From NCBI GenBank assembly GCA_947313885.1, contig CAMZNU010000035.1, forward strand, positions 1 through 32,506: a DNA stretch of 32,506 bases, read 5' to 3'. Both the position numbers and the translations under genes were made by a program. The notes beneath the pieces are model-generated. The model was not told where the DNA came from. It saw only the letters and a list, made by a program, of their open reading frames with translations, and did no database searches. Source of the stretch: an uncultured Clostridia bacterium. Lineage in GTDB: Bacteria > Bacillota > Clostridia > Lachnospirales > CAMZNU01. Below, in pieces: positions 7,397 through 14,664 of the stretch (position 1 is its first letter; every line of letters starts with the position of its first letter).

Positions 7397-7627
7397 ATGA
7401 ATATAGTAAAAATTAAATTAGATTCAATAGACAAGGTAAAAGGGTTTGTACACAAAGTAGCGGTAATAGATTCAGACCTTGATTTAGTAAGTGAAAGATA
7501 TACGATAAATGCAAAATCAATAATGGGTATATTTAGTTTAGATTTAAGTAAGGAGTTACAATTAGTAATTCATACAGAAAGTGAAGTAGAGGCAGTAAAA
7601 AAGGCATTAAAAGAATATTTAGTATAA
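7397..7627 (+). CDS. HPr-like protein lacking the phosphocarrier histidine
   Basis: This 76-residue protein has the size and fold signature of the PTS phosphocarrier HPr. The conserved central motif NAKSIMGIFSLDLSKE corresponds to the regulatory Ser46 region. The HPr active-site loop, normally containing H15 in a H-A-R-P context, is replaced here (VIDSDLDLVSERYTI), so it cannot relay phosphate from Enzyme I in the usual way. Similar His-less HPr homologues are common in Clostridia and their role is unknown. It may be a Crh-like regulator acting through the serine, but that is inference. It is monocistronic, with its own promoter and terminator. Confidence 0.8.
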   Translation: MNIVKIKLDSIDKVKGFVHKVAVIDSDLDLVSERYTINAKSIMGIFSLDLSKELQLVIHTESEVEAVKKALKEYLV

Positions 7628-7640
7628 AAGAATAAAAACA

Positions 7641-7677
7641 AAAGGAAAGTTTAATTAGTTTAATTAAACTTTCCTTT
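7641..7677. terminator. Bidirectional terminator between the HPr-like and MFS genes
   Basis: A perfect 17-bp stem (7641-7657 with 7661-7677, AAAGGAAAGTTTAATTA) closes on a 3-base loop. It serves the plus-strand HPr-like gene and contains the stop codon of the minus-strand MFS gene. Confidence 0.8.
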
Positions 7678-8913
7678 TATTTTGTCTTTTTCTCTATAAG
7701 CAATAAATAAAATTAAAGCAGAGGAAAACCGCATAAGAGAATTAATTTGTAAAGCGGTGCTAGGGCTTGTAAGTTTTAATATAAAATAGCTAAAAATAGG
7801 TGAAATAGCTAAGGTGAAGTTAATGCACGTGTTATAAAGTCCGATATAAATAACTCGATTATTTTTAGGTGTGTGCTTTATTAAAGCGTCAGTTAAGCTA
7901 ATAGCAATACCAGAGGTAGAGAAGCCACTAAACCCAGCAAAAAGAGTTAAAACAATTAAGTTAGGAGATAAAGAAATGAGGATAGTATTAATACTCATAG
8001 CAATAATTGCAAAAACAAGGGTGTTAATGCTACCTATTTTTTGAATAGTATTACTCCAAAGGGTAGTTGAAAAAAAGGCAACTAACCCGCCAGAAATAAG
8101 ACTAAGAGAAAGCCAAAATTCATTAGTATTTAAAACATCTAGTTGGTAAATTGCGACTAGAGGCCAGCCAGATTGCCAAGCGAAGTAAAAACATAAAGTA
8201 GTAATAGAATATTTCAAAAAAACTTTATCTTTAGAAATTTCTTTAAGAGAACCCTTAAATTTTAAAGGTTTTTTAATATGATTATCGTTAAGAGGTGTAA
8301 GAGAGCGAAAAAAATAAAACTCTAATAACCCGATTAAAAAGCAAATAAAAAATAAAATTTTATAATAAAAAAAAGTTTCTGTTTCGGATGTAGGTAAATC
8401 GTTAAGAATGTATCCAGCGAGTAAAATTATAAAGGGGGTAATAAGTCTAGAAAACTTAGTTCTAATACTTATAGCTATGGAAACATTTTTTTCTTTAAAG
8501 ACGTCACGGGTAAAACTTTGAACAGATGCTACAGTTATTTCTTCAGTAACTCTAAGTAGAGAAATAATAATAACAAAAGTAATAGCTCTATACTGTGAAG
8601 GAACTATAGGTATAAGAAAAATAGGTAGTAATAAAAAACTTCTAGTAATTAAAATAAAATAAGAAGTTGTTTTTTGGATACAATGACTTTTGTTAATAAA
8701 AAATAAGAACGGAAATAAAGTGAGCATAACAAAAAGTCCAGGTAAAGAAGTGTATAAAGTTATGTGAAAGCTATTACCACCAAGACGAGAAATAAGTTTT
8801 AAACCAAATTGTTTATAAAAAGTCATAACAAGTTGAGAAAACAAGCCGTACATAGTGAAGTAAAAATAATTTTTATTTTTAACAGATAAGTTATTAATAG
8901 TTTTAGCGAGCAT
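7660..8913 (-). CDS. Major facilitator superfamily transporter
   Basis: This 417-residue integral membrane protein has about 12 hydrophobic segments split by a central cytoplasmic loop around residues 205-235 (LTPLNDNHIKKPLKFKGSLKEISKDK), the usual 6+6 MFS layout. A cytoplasmic loop near residues 120-150 contains RVTEEITVASVQSFTRDVFKEKN, resembling the charged loop segments of drug/solute MFS carriers. Substrate cannot be inferred; sequence-similar carriers are usually called drug or uncharacterised exporters. AAGGAG precedes the ATG and lies inside the end of the upstream small membrane-protein gene (9 bases apart), so the two are co-transcribed. Confidence 0.82.
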   Translation of the reverse strand: MLAKTINNLSVKNKNYFYFTMYGLFSQLVMTFYKQFGLKLISRLGGNSFHITLYTSLPGLFVMLTLFPFLFFINKSHCIQKTTSYFILITRSFLLLPIFLIPIVPSQYRAITFVIIISLLRVTEEITVASVQSFTRDVFKEKNVSIAISIRTKFSRLITPFIILLAGYILNDLPTSETETFFYYKILFFICFLIGLLEFYFFRSLTPLNDNHIKKPLKFKGSLKEISKDKVFLKYSITTLCFYFAWQSGWPLVAIYQLDVLNTNEFWLSLSLISGGLVAFFSTTLWSNTIQKIGSINTLVFAIIAMSINTILISLSPNLIVLTLFAGFSGFSTSGIAISLTDALIKHTPKNNRVIYIGLYNTCINFTLAISPIFSYFILKLTSPSTALQINSLMRFSSALILFIAYREKDKIKGKFN

Positions 8914-8922
8914 AGAGACTCC

Positions 8923-9165
8923 TTATTTTATACGAGAAATATGAAATTTTATATAAGACATAACAGAAATTAAAAAAGCCATAATAATAAAATATTTATT
9001 ATGGGGATAGTTATAAAAATATGAAAAACCAGTAATTATAAAAATGCTAGTAGAAATTAATGAGCTAAAAATAATTAAATTTTTAGTAGCTTTAGAATAT
9101 TTGTGTAAGAAATAAGTATCAAGGAAATAAAAAAATCCGAGACATAAGAAAAATAAATAAGTCAT
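8923..9165 (-). CDS. Small membrane protein upstream of the MFS gene
   Basis: This 80-residue protein has three hydrophobic segments (about residues 2-20, 29-46 and 56-73) and a basic C-terminus. I do not recognise the family. A good site (AAGGTGG) lies 6 bases before the ATG, and the gene is tightly linked to the MFS transporter downstream, so it may be an accessory subunit or a membrane protein of related function. A terminator separates it from the gene upstream. Confidence 0.6.
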   Translation of the reverse strand: MTYLFFLCLGFFYFLDTYFLHKYSKATKNLIIFSSLISTSIFIITGFSYFYNYPHNKYFIIMAFLISVMSYIKFHISRIK

Positions 9166-9206
9166 AGAAAACCACCTTATAAAGTATATTTGTTTATTTC
9201 GTTAAT

Positions 9207-9260
9207 AATAACATAAAAAGCCAACTTCTTAAGCCTAAGAAGGTGGCTTTTTATGTTATT
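9207..9260 (-). terminator. Long terminator hairpin after the 146-residue protein gene
   Basis: A 25-bp stem with a single mismatch (9207-9231 with 9236-9260) closes on a 4-base loop. The core AAAAAGCCA/TGGCTTTTT is followed by a U run on the minus strand. The stop codon of the gene at 9259 lies at its edge. Confidence 0.8.
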
Positions 9261-9699
9261 ATTTTTTCTTTTTTGCTTCAAGTTTTTTATTTTTTTTAAG
9301 TTGTTTCATTTCGCTTTTAGATTTCATGCCAACTACAGAAACTATGTAAATACCGGCTATTTCACATTTAAAAGTTTTTTTAACAGTTAAAGTGTTATAA
9401 ACTTCTTTAGAACACATAAGTGTAATAATTTGAGGTCCAATTTTAGCTTTAATAAAATACATTTTTAAAAACTTGTAGTATTTAGGCATTTGTTCAGTAA
9501 CCATTTTAGGCATTTGAACGTTTTGAATTTTGTCGCGTCGTTTGTCGATTATATATGCCGACATAAATTGTTTATTAGTGCTTATAAATTGTTGTTGTTC
9601 AGAATTTTTCTTTATAGCCCATTTATTAAGGTAATAAAGTCCAACACCGATAACACCAACGACAATCATAGATATAATAATAATATCACCAATACTCAT
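9259..9699 (-). CDS. Conserved-type membrane-anchored protein of unknown function
   Basis: This 146-residue protein has one N-terminal membrane segment (about residues 4-24), a cytoplasmic basic middle (FISTNKQFMSAYIIDKRRDKI), a domain of about 80 residues (YYKFLKMYFIKAKIGPQIITLMCSKEVYNTLTVKKTFKCEIAGIYIVSV) and a lysine-rich tail. The size and single anchor recall YajC-like or RNA-associated membrane proteins, but I see no defining motif and do not assign a family. AGGAGG precedes the ATG. It is divergent from serS, with 146 bases between them, and ends in a strong terminator. Confidence 0.65.
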   Translation of the reverse strand: MSIGDIIIISMIVVGVIGVGLYYLNKWAIKKNSEQQQFISTNKQFMSAYIIDKRRDKIQNVQMPKMVTEQMPKYYKFLKMYFIKAKIGPQIITLMCSKEVYNTLTVKKTFKCEIAGIYIVSVVGMKSKSEMKQLKKNKKLEAKKKK

Positions 9700-9845
9700 A
9701 AAAACCTCCTATATTGTGTACTAAAAGCATTATAACAAAAACAAGAAAAATAATAAACAAATATTTAGTACAAAATACAAAATAAGTTGCAAACATATAA
9801 TGAATAGTTTAAAATTAAGGAAAATATTTAGAGGAGGGATTTAAA

Positions 9846-11120
9846 ATGATAAGTGTAAAAGAGTTAAGAGAAGATTATGAAAAAGTAGTAAAAAGCTTAA
9901 GTAAAAGAGAGGGCGAATTTAATTTATCCCTCTTCAAGGAATTAGACGAAAAAAGAAAAAATTATATATTAGAAGTAGAAAAGTTAAAGAGTGATCAAAA
10001 TAAAGTATCGAAACAAGTGCCTATAATGAAAAAAGAGGGACAAGATGTAACAGAAGTTTTAAAAGAGATGAAAGAGCTATCAAATAAAATAAAAGAGTTA
10101 GATCCAAAACTTAAAAGCGTAGATATGGAAATAGAACAATTGTTATTATCTATACCAAATGTACCAGACGATTCAGTACCAGCAGGAAAATCAGATGAAG
10201 AAAATGTAGAAATGAGAGTAGTAGGGGAAATAAGAAAATTTGATTTTGAGCCAAAGCCACATTGGGATTTAGGAGAGGACTTAGGAATATTAGACTCAGC
10301 AACAGCGGGAAAAGTAACAGGGTCAAGATTCCATTTTTATAAAGGAGATGGAGCAAGATTAGAAAGAGCGTTATATAATTTTATGTTAGATACACATAAC
10401 GATAACGGGTATACAGAATTAATAGTACCAGCAATGGTAAATAAAGATAGTATGCAAGGAACGGGGCAGTTGCCAAAATTTGAAGAGGATTTATTTAAAG
10501 TAGAAGATACAAACTATTACATGATACCGACGGCAGAAGTTCCAATAACAAATTTCCATAGAGATGAAATATTAAAAGGTAGTGATTTACCGTTAAAATA
10601 TTGTGGATTATCTACAAATTTTAGAAAAGAAGCAGGATCAGCAGGACGAGACACTAGAGGATTAATAAGACAACATCAATTTGCTAAAGTTGAATTAGTT
10701 TTATTTGTAAAAGAAGAGGAATCATTTAAAGCATTAGAAGAGTTAACAAAAGATGCAGAAAGAATATTACAACTATTAAAGTTACCGTATAGAGTGGTTA
10801 ATTTATGTACAGGAGATTTAGGATTTTCATCTACAAAAACATACGACATAGAAGTATGGCTACCTAGTTATAATAGATATGTAGAAATATCAAGTTGTAG
10901 TAATTTTGTAGGATTCCAAGGAAGAAGAGCAAACATTAGATATAAAGAAGATGTAAAATCAAAAACAAAACATGTTCATACGTTAAATGGAAGTGGTTTA
11001 GCATTAGGAAGAACAGTAGCGGCAGTATTAGAAAACTATCAACAAGAAGATGGAAGCATATTAATACCAGATGTATTAGTACCATATTTCAGAAAAGAAA
11101 AAATAGAAAAAAGTAAATAA
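9846..11120 (+). CDS. serS: Seryl-tRNA synthetase
   Basis: This 424-residue class II synthetase charges tRNA-Ser with serine. The N-terminal antiparallel coiled coil that grips the long variable arm of tRNA-Ser spans about residues 27-105. Motif 2 is seen in [23 protein letters not shown], and motif 3 in [20 protein letters not shown]. The serine-binding TAEVPITN segment is also present. Length is normal for the family. A strong GAGGAGGG site precedes the ATG. No T-box leader is visible upstream, so regulation is not apparent. A terminator at 11227-11252 follows the gene. Confidence 0.97.
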   Translation: MISVKELREDYEKVVKSLSKREGEFNLSLFKELDEKRKNYILEVEKLKSDQNKVSKQVPIMKKEGQDVTEVLKEMKELSNKIKELDPKLKSVDMEIEQLLLSIPNVPDDSVPAGKSDEENVEMRVVGEIRKFDFEPKPHWDLGEDLGILDSATAGKVTGSRFHFYKGDGARLERALYNFMLDTHNDNGYTELIVPAMVNKDSMQGTGQLPKFEEDLFKVEDTNYYMIPTAEVPITNFHRDEILKGSDLPLKYCGLSTNFRKEAGSAGRDTRGLIRQHQFAKVELVLFVKEEESFKALEELTKDAERILQLLKLPYRVVNLCTGDLGFSSTKTYDIEVWLPSYNRYVEISSCSNFVGFQGRRANIRYKEDVKSKTKHVHTLNGSGLALGRTVAAVLENYQQEDGSILIPDVLVPYFRKEKIEKSK

Positions 11121-11226
11121 AAAAGATGTATAAAAATATGTACGAAGGTTAATAATAGTAATGTACTAAAGAAATGAAGTACACAAAAATATCCCCCCAT
11201 AGTATATTTTTAATAACTTAATAAAG

Positions 11227-11252
11227 AAACGCACTGACAAAGTGCGTTTTTT
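11227..11252 (+). terminator. Terminator of serS
   Basis: AAACGCACT (11227-11235) pairs with AGTGCGTTT (11241-11249) around a 5-base loop, followed by a T run. Confidence 0.85.
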
Positions 11253-11400
11253 TATGTAATAAAAGAGAAAAAAGATTTTTTTTAATATGAAGTTGAAGAT
11301 AAAAAAAGAGTTATAAACATTTATAAGTAAAGAGAGTTAAAAGTTAAAAATAAATGGAGAGTTATAAACAATTGTAAACATAGAATGTTAGTAAAAGAGG
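11253..11400. other. A-rich spacer between convergent serS and lysS
   Basis: This stretch lies between the serS and lysS terminators. It contains imperfect direct repeats of GAGTTATAAAC and GTTAAAA, and no open reading frame or recognisable RNA. Confidence 0.4.
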
Positions 11401-11441
11401 AACAAAAAAAGATATTCACTATGTGAATATCTTTTTTTGTT
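11401..11441 (-). terminator. Terminator of lysS
   Basis: A perfect 19-bp stem (11401-11419 with 11423-11441) has GATATTCAC/GTGAATATC as its core and a 3-base loop. The flanking A/T runs would allow termination on either strand. Confidence 0.85.
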
Positions 11442-11452
11442 TTTAAATTTAA

Positions 11453-12934
11453 TTACTCATTAGAGTTATTAATAGGTTTCATAGCAGGGAATAATAAAAC
11501 GTCTCTAATAGATGGCGAGTTAGTAAGTAACATAACAAACCTATCTATACCAAGCCCTAAGCCACCACAAGGTGGAAAACCGTATTCTAAAGCTAATAAG
11601 AAATCTTCATCAATCATATTAGCTTCGGCATCGCCTAATTGTCTTAAACGTTCTTGATTCATAAAACGTTCACGTTGATCAATAGGGTCATTAATTTCTG
11701 AGTATGCATTAGCAAATTCACGACCTACAACAAATAACTCAAATCTTTCAACAAACATTTCATCGTAAGGAGTTTTTTTAGTAAGAGGCGAAATTTCTAT
11801 AGGATACTCTGTAATGAAAGTAGGTTGAATAAGGTTCTCTTCAACGAATTCATCAAAGAATAAGTTAAGTATGTCACCTTTTTCGTGTCTATCTTCAAAT
11901 TTTATATGTTTTTCTTTAGCGATTTTTTTAGCTTCGGCTGTATCTTTAATAGTTTTAAAATCAACACCAGAATATTTAAGAACAGATTCTGTCATAGTCA
12001 TTCTAATGAAAGGTTTGCTAAGATCAACTTCATGTTCACCATAAGTAATTTTATCGGTATTATTAACTTTAATACAAACTTCACGCATAAGAGATTCCAT
12101 AAGTTCCATCATACCTTCGTAGTCTGTATAAGCTTCATAAAGTTCTAAAGAAGTAAATTCAGGGTTATGTTTTATACTAAGCCCTTCGTTTCTAAAAACA
12201 CGACCCATTTCGTAAACTCTAGGTAATCCACCTACAACTAATTTTTTTAGGGGAAGCTCTAAAGCGATACGTAAAAACATATCAAGATTTAGAGAATTAT
12301 GATGAGTAGTAAAAGGTTCGGCACTAGCACCACCATAAACTTGTTCAAGAACAGGTATTTCAACTTCTAAATATTCACGTCTATCAAGAAAAGCACGAAT
12401 TTCTTTAATAATATTAGAGCGTTTAACGAAAGTATCGCGAACATCTTTATTCATCATAAGATCTAAGTAACGATGTCTGTATCTAGTTTCTACATCTGTA
12501 AGACCGTGAAATTTTTCAGGTAAAGTTTGTAAAGTTTTAGATAATAAAGTAATTTTACTAACTCTAATAGAAATTTCTTCTTTTCTAGTTTTAAAAACGA
12601 CACCGACAACACCGATAATATCACCTATATCATATTTTTTAAAATCGTCATAAAATTCTTCGCCGATATTATCTTTACCTACGTAACATTGGATTCTACC
12701 GTCGCGATCTTCAATATCACAAAAAGAAGCTTTACCCATAAGGCGACGTGACATAATACGCCCAGGAATACGAACTTCTTTTCCTTCGAAAGCATCAAAA
12801 TCATTTAAAATATCTGATGAATAATTAGTAAAATCAAATTTTACTTCTTTAAATGGATCTTTATTTTGTAATTGTAAATTTTTTAATTTATCTCTTTTTA
12901 TTTGTAGTAAGTCATTAATATCTTCTGTACTCAT
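11453..12934 (-). CDS. lysS: Lysyl-tRNA synthetase, class II
   Basis: This 493-residue enzyme charges tRNA-Lys. It has an N-terminal OB-fold anticodon-binding domain (about residues 50-160, with VRIPGRIMSRRLMGKASFCDIED), then the class II catalytic core. Motif 2 is VFRNEGLSIKHNPEFTSLE and motif 3 is GLGLGIDRFVMLLTNSPSIRDVLLFPAM. AAAGGAG precedes the ATG. It lies 13 bases after greA and is transcribed with it from the promoter at 13460-13488; greA-lysS is a common Firmicute pairing. Confidence 0.97.
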   Translation of the reverse strand: MSTEDINDLLQIKRDKLKNLQLQNKDPFKEVKFDFTNYSSDILNDFDAFEGKEVRIPGRIMSRRLMGKASFCDIEDRDGRIQCYVGKDNIGEEFYDDFKKYDIGDIIGVVGVVFKTRKEEISIRVSKITLLSKTLQTLPEKFHGLTDVETRYRHRYLDLMMNKDVRDTFVKRSNIIKEIRAFLDRREYLEVEIPVLEQVYGGASAEPFTTHHNSLNLDMFLRIALELPLKKLVVGGLPRVYEMGRVFRNEGLSIKHNPEFTSLELYEAYTDYEGMMELMESLMREVCIKVNNTDKITYGEHEVDLSKPFIRMTMTESVLKYSGVDFKTIKDTAEAKKIAKEKHIKFEDRHEKGDILNLFFDEFVEENLIQPTFITEYPIEISPLTKKTPYDEMFVERFELFVVGREFANAYSEINDPIDQRERFMNQERLRQLGDAEANMIDEDFLLALEYGFPPCGGLGLGIDRFVMLLTNSPSIRDVLLFPAMKPINNSNE

Positions 12935-12947
12935 AATGTTGTCTCCT

Positions 12948-13421
12948 TTAAGTAACGTCTAAAATTTTATATTTGATAAGTCCAGCAGGTGACATAAATT
13001 CAATGTCTGAACCTTTTTTATTTCCGATAAGAGCCTTTCCAAGTGGCGATTCGTTAGAAATTTTAGAAGCACTAATGTCCGCTTCTACAGAACCTACAAG
13101 GTAATAAGTAACTTCCTCATCAAAGTCATAATCATAAAGCTTTACAGTACGACCAAGAGCAACGACATTTTTATCAATATGTGCATCATCAATAATAGTA
13201 GCATTAAGAAGTAAATGTTCAATTTCTAAAATTCTAGCTTCCATATCTTTTTGTTCGTCTTTAGCAAAATCGTATTCAGCATTTTCCGATAAATCCCCTT
13301 GAGCTCTAGCTTCTTTAATTCTTTGAGCTACTTCTTTACGTGTAACTACTTTTAAAGTGTGAATTTCCTGTTCTAATTTTTCATACCCTTCTTTTGTTAA
13401 AATTATTTCTTTGCTTCCCAC
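12948..13421 (-). CDS. greA: Transcription elongation factor GreA
   Basis: GreA binds the RNA polymerase secondary channel and induces cleavage of backtracked RNA. The N-terminal coiled-coil finger carries the conserved tip GDLSENAEYDFAKDEQ, whose acidic residues help coordinate the catalytic metal. The C-terminal FKBP-like domain contains SPLGKALIGNKKGS. I take the GTG at 13421 as the start: it follows AGGAGGT by 6 bases and gives 157 residues, the normal GreA length. An in-frame ATG nine codons upstream (13448) would put the ribosome binding site inside the gene. It is the first gene of the greA-lysS unit. Confidence 0.95.
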   Translation of the reverse strand: MGSKEIILTKEGYEKLEQEIHTLKVVTRKEVAQRIKEARAQGDLSENAEYDFAKDEQKDMEARILEIEHLLLNATIIDDAHIDKNVVALGRTVKLYDYDFDEEVTYYLVGSVEADISASKISNESPLGKALIGNKKGSDIEFMSPAGLIKYKILDVT

Positions 13422-13459
13422 AATAATACCTCCTGTAAAATTACGCATTTAATAGTGAA

Positions 13460-13488
13460 ATTATATAGTAAAAAATATTTGAAGTCAA
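13460..13488 (-). promoter_or_regulatory. Promoter of greA-lysS
   Basis: On the minus strand TTGACT (13488-13483) and TATAAT (13465-13460) are exactly 17 bases apart, close to the sigma-A consensus. The -35 box nearly touches the hairpin that begins the 21-bp repeat array at 13492. Confidence 0.75.
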
Positions 13489-13491
13489 TAA

Positions 13492-13690
13492 GTCGGATTG
13501 GCACAATCCGACAAGGAGGATTGGCACAATCCGACAAGGAGGTGGCACAATCGGAGAAGGAGGTGCCCCAATCGGAGAAGGATGTGGCACAATCGGAGAA
13601 GGAGGTGGCACAATCGGAGAAGGAGGTGGCACAATCGGAGAAGGAGGTGGCACAATCGGAGAAGGAGGAATTGTTCCAATCGAATAAGAC
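13492..13690. repeat. 21-bp tandem array with a 9-bp hairpin, abutting the greA promoter
   Basis: Eight units begin at 13500, 13523, 13544, 13565, 13586, 13607, 13628 and 13649 (first spacing 23, the rest 21), with a degenerate ninth near 13673. The common unit is GGCACAATCGGAGAAGGAGG plus T; the two units nearest greA read AATCCGACAAGG instead. The promoter-proximal end forms a perfect hairpin, GTCGGATTG (13492-13500) with CAATCCGAC (13504-13512). Each unit carries AAGGAGG on the plus strand, but no gene follows. Since 21 is a multiple of three, open frames cross it on both strands; I judge these to be by-products. Confidence 0.9.
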
Positions 13691-13767
13691 AGATTGTAGT
13701 CGAAGAAAGAAAATTATATTATAGAAACTTTATGAAATCTTAAATACAGTTAAAAATAAAAGTGCAT

Positions 13768-13796
13768 AAAAAAAGAAACTAAAAAGTTAGCTTCTA
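13768..13796 (-). terminator. Terminator of the intact toxN gene
   Basis: On the minus strand GAAGCTA (13794-13788) pairs with TAGTTTC (13781-13775) with one G-U pair, and a T7 run follows. The stem starts at the stop codon. Confidence 0.6.
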
Positions 13797-14300
13797 GAAT
13801 AAGCATAAGTTAGCTTCTTTTTGGTATTCTATAGATTTTTTTTCTAATAATTTAAAGTCATAACAAATAGCTAATAATTTTTCACTATTACCGTTTGTAC
13901 GTGCTTCATATAGAGAAGTTGCACGGGATTTTATTGTTTTACGATTTTTATTTATATACCGTATTTGGTTTGTTAAATACTCTTTATATTTTAAGTCATC
14001 AATATTAATGTTAATGATTTCAGACTCTAATACAGGTATCATATTAATTAAACTTACTACTCCGTATTCACCGTTCTTTATTTTATATGCAGTAAAAGAA
14101 TTATCTTTTATTTTTTTATGTTTTTTTGGTTTAAAGCTTGTAAGAGGTGCGAAATATGTATGGGTATTTATTTTTAAAACAATACCTATGTATAGTCGTT
14201 TGTTTTTTTCCATTACTTTAGAATCATGAGATGCTAGAAAATCAATATATTTTCCTTTAATACGATAAAGCATAAGTTTGTTATTTTTTTTATTAGTCAT
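13794..14300 (-). CDS. ToxN-like type III toxin (endoribonuclease), intact
   Basis: This 168-residue protein is a full-length match to the ToxN/AbiQ family of sequence-specific endoribonucleases, in which an RNA antitoxin folds into the active groove. Recognisable segments are YRIKGKYIDFLASHDSKVM, YIGIVLKINTHTYFAPLTS followed by K-rich PKKHKKIKD, YGVVSLINMIPVLESEIININ, and the C-terminal helices ending DFKLLEKKSIEYQKEA. The usual S-P-K of the active loop reads S-F-K here. It is clearly paralogous to the broken copy at 376-851. The ribosome binding site (AAGGGA) is weak, as expected for a toxin. A terminator (14317-14345) lies directly upstream. The gene sits between the dusB cluster and greA. 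Confidence 0.88.
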   Translation of the reverse strand: MTNKKNNKLMLYRIKGKYIDFLASHDSKVMEKNKRLYIGIVLKINTHTYFAPLTSFKPKKHKKIKDNSFTAYKIKNGEYGVVSLINMIPVLESEIININIDDLKYKEYLTNQIRYINKNRKTIKSRATSLYEARTNGNSEKLLAICYDFKLLEKKSIEYQKEANLCLF

Positions 14301-14316
14301 AATATCCCTTATTTAT

Positions 14317-14345
14317 AAAAAAAAGAAGACGTTAATCTTCTTTTT
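14317..14345 (-). terminator. Attenuating terminator upstream of the intact toxN
   Basis: Perfect arms AAAAAGAAGA (14320-14329) and TCTTCTTTTT (14336-14345) surround a 6-base loop. On the minus strand a U8 run follows. Its place just before a ToxN gene mirrors the antitoxin/toxin spacer terminator of type III systems. Confidence 0.8.
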
Positions 14346-14346
14346 A

Positions 14347-14475
14347 AAATTATTAAAATAAAAAAACTTTAACGGTAGTTTTAAACCCATTTATGGTACA
14401 TAAACATTTTTTAATGCAGTGTGTTTTATACAAGTCGCATTATACGGTAGCTCGTCACCGAATAAAAATAATTAT
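14347..14475 (-). ncRNA. Candidate RNA antitoxin element, copy A
   Basis: Read on the minus strand, this begins with TATAAT, then CGGTGACGAGCTACCG, which folds as a 5-bp hairpin CGGTG/TACCG. It continues through GCGACTTGTATAAAACA and GGGTTTAAAACTACCGTTAAAG to a T run. The core is about 95 nt (14460-14366). It is about 80% or more alike to copy B apart from an insertion of roughly 16 nt in the middle. It lies immediately before the terminator and toxN, the position of the antitoxin in type III loci, but the unit is two to three times longer than known ToxI repeats. Function is inferred from position and repetition only. Confidence 0.45.
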
Positions 14476-14542
14476 ATACTAATTATATGACATTAAAATA
14501 ATAATCGCAACAAGAAATAGAATAAAAATTATTAAATGCTTA

Positions 14543-14652
14543 TTATTAAAATAAAAACTTTAACGGTAGTTTTAAACCCATGTATGAAACATAGTATGTT
14601 TTATACAAGTCACATTATGCGGTAGCTCGTCACCGAATAAAAATTATATAAA
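14543..14652 (-). ncRNA. Candidate RNA antitoxin element, copy B
   Basis: This is the second, shorter copy (core 14635-14557, about 79 nt). It keeps the same ends, TATAAT, CGGTGACGAGCTACCG, ACTTGTATAAAACA, and GGGTTTAAAACTACCGTTAAAG with a T run. The two copies are separated by about 70-80 bases of unrelated A/T-rich sequence, so this is not a tight tandem array; each may be a separate transcript with its own -10 box. No convincing -35 box is seen for either. Confidence 0.45.
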
Positions 14653-14664
14653 TTAAAACAATAA

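Noticed and set aside
9700-9845. T-box leader before serS
   Set aside because: The 146-base divergent region has no AGGGTGG-type T-box sequence or specifier-stem structure.
13455-13724. Repeat-rich gene MKLYSKK...(AQSEKEV)n on the plus strand
   Set aside because: It would start at a GTG with no ribosome binding site, overlaps the greA promoter, and stays open only because the 21-bp unit is a multiple of three; frames on the other strand stay open for the same reason.
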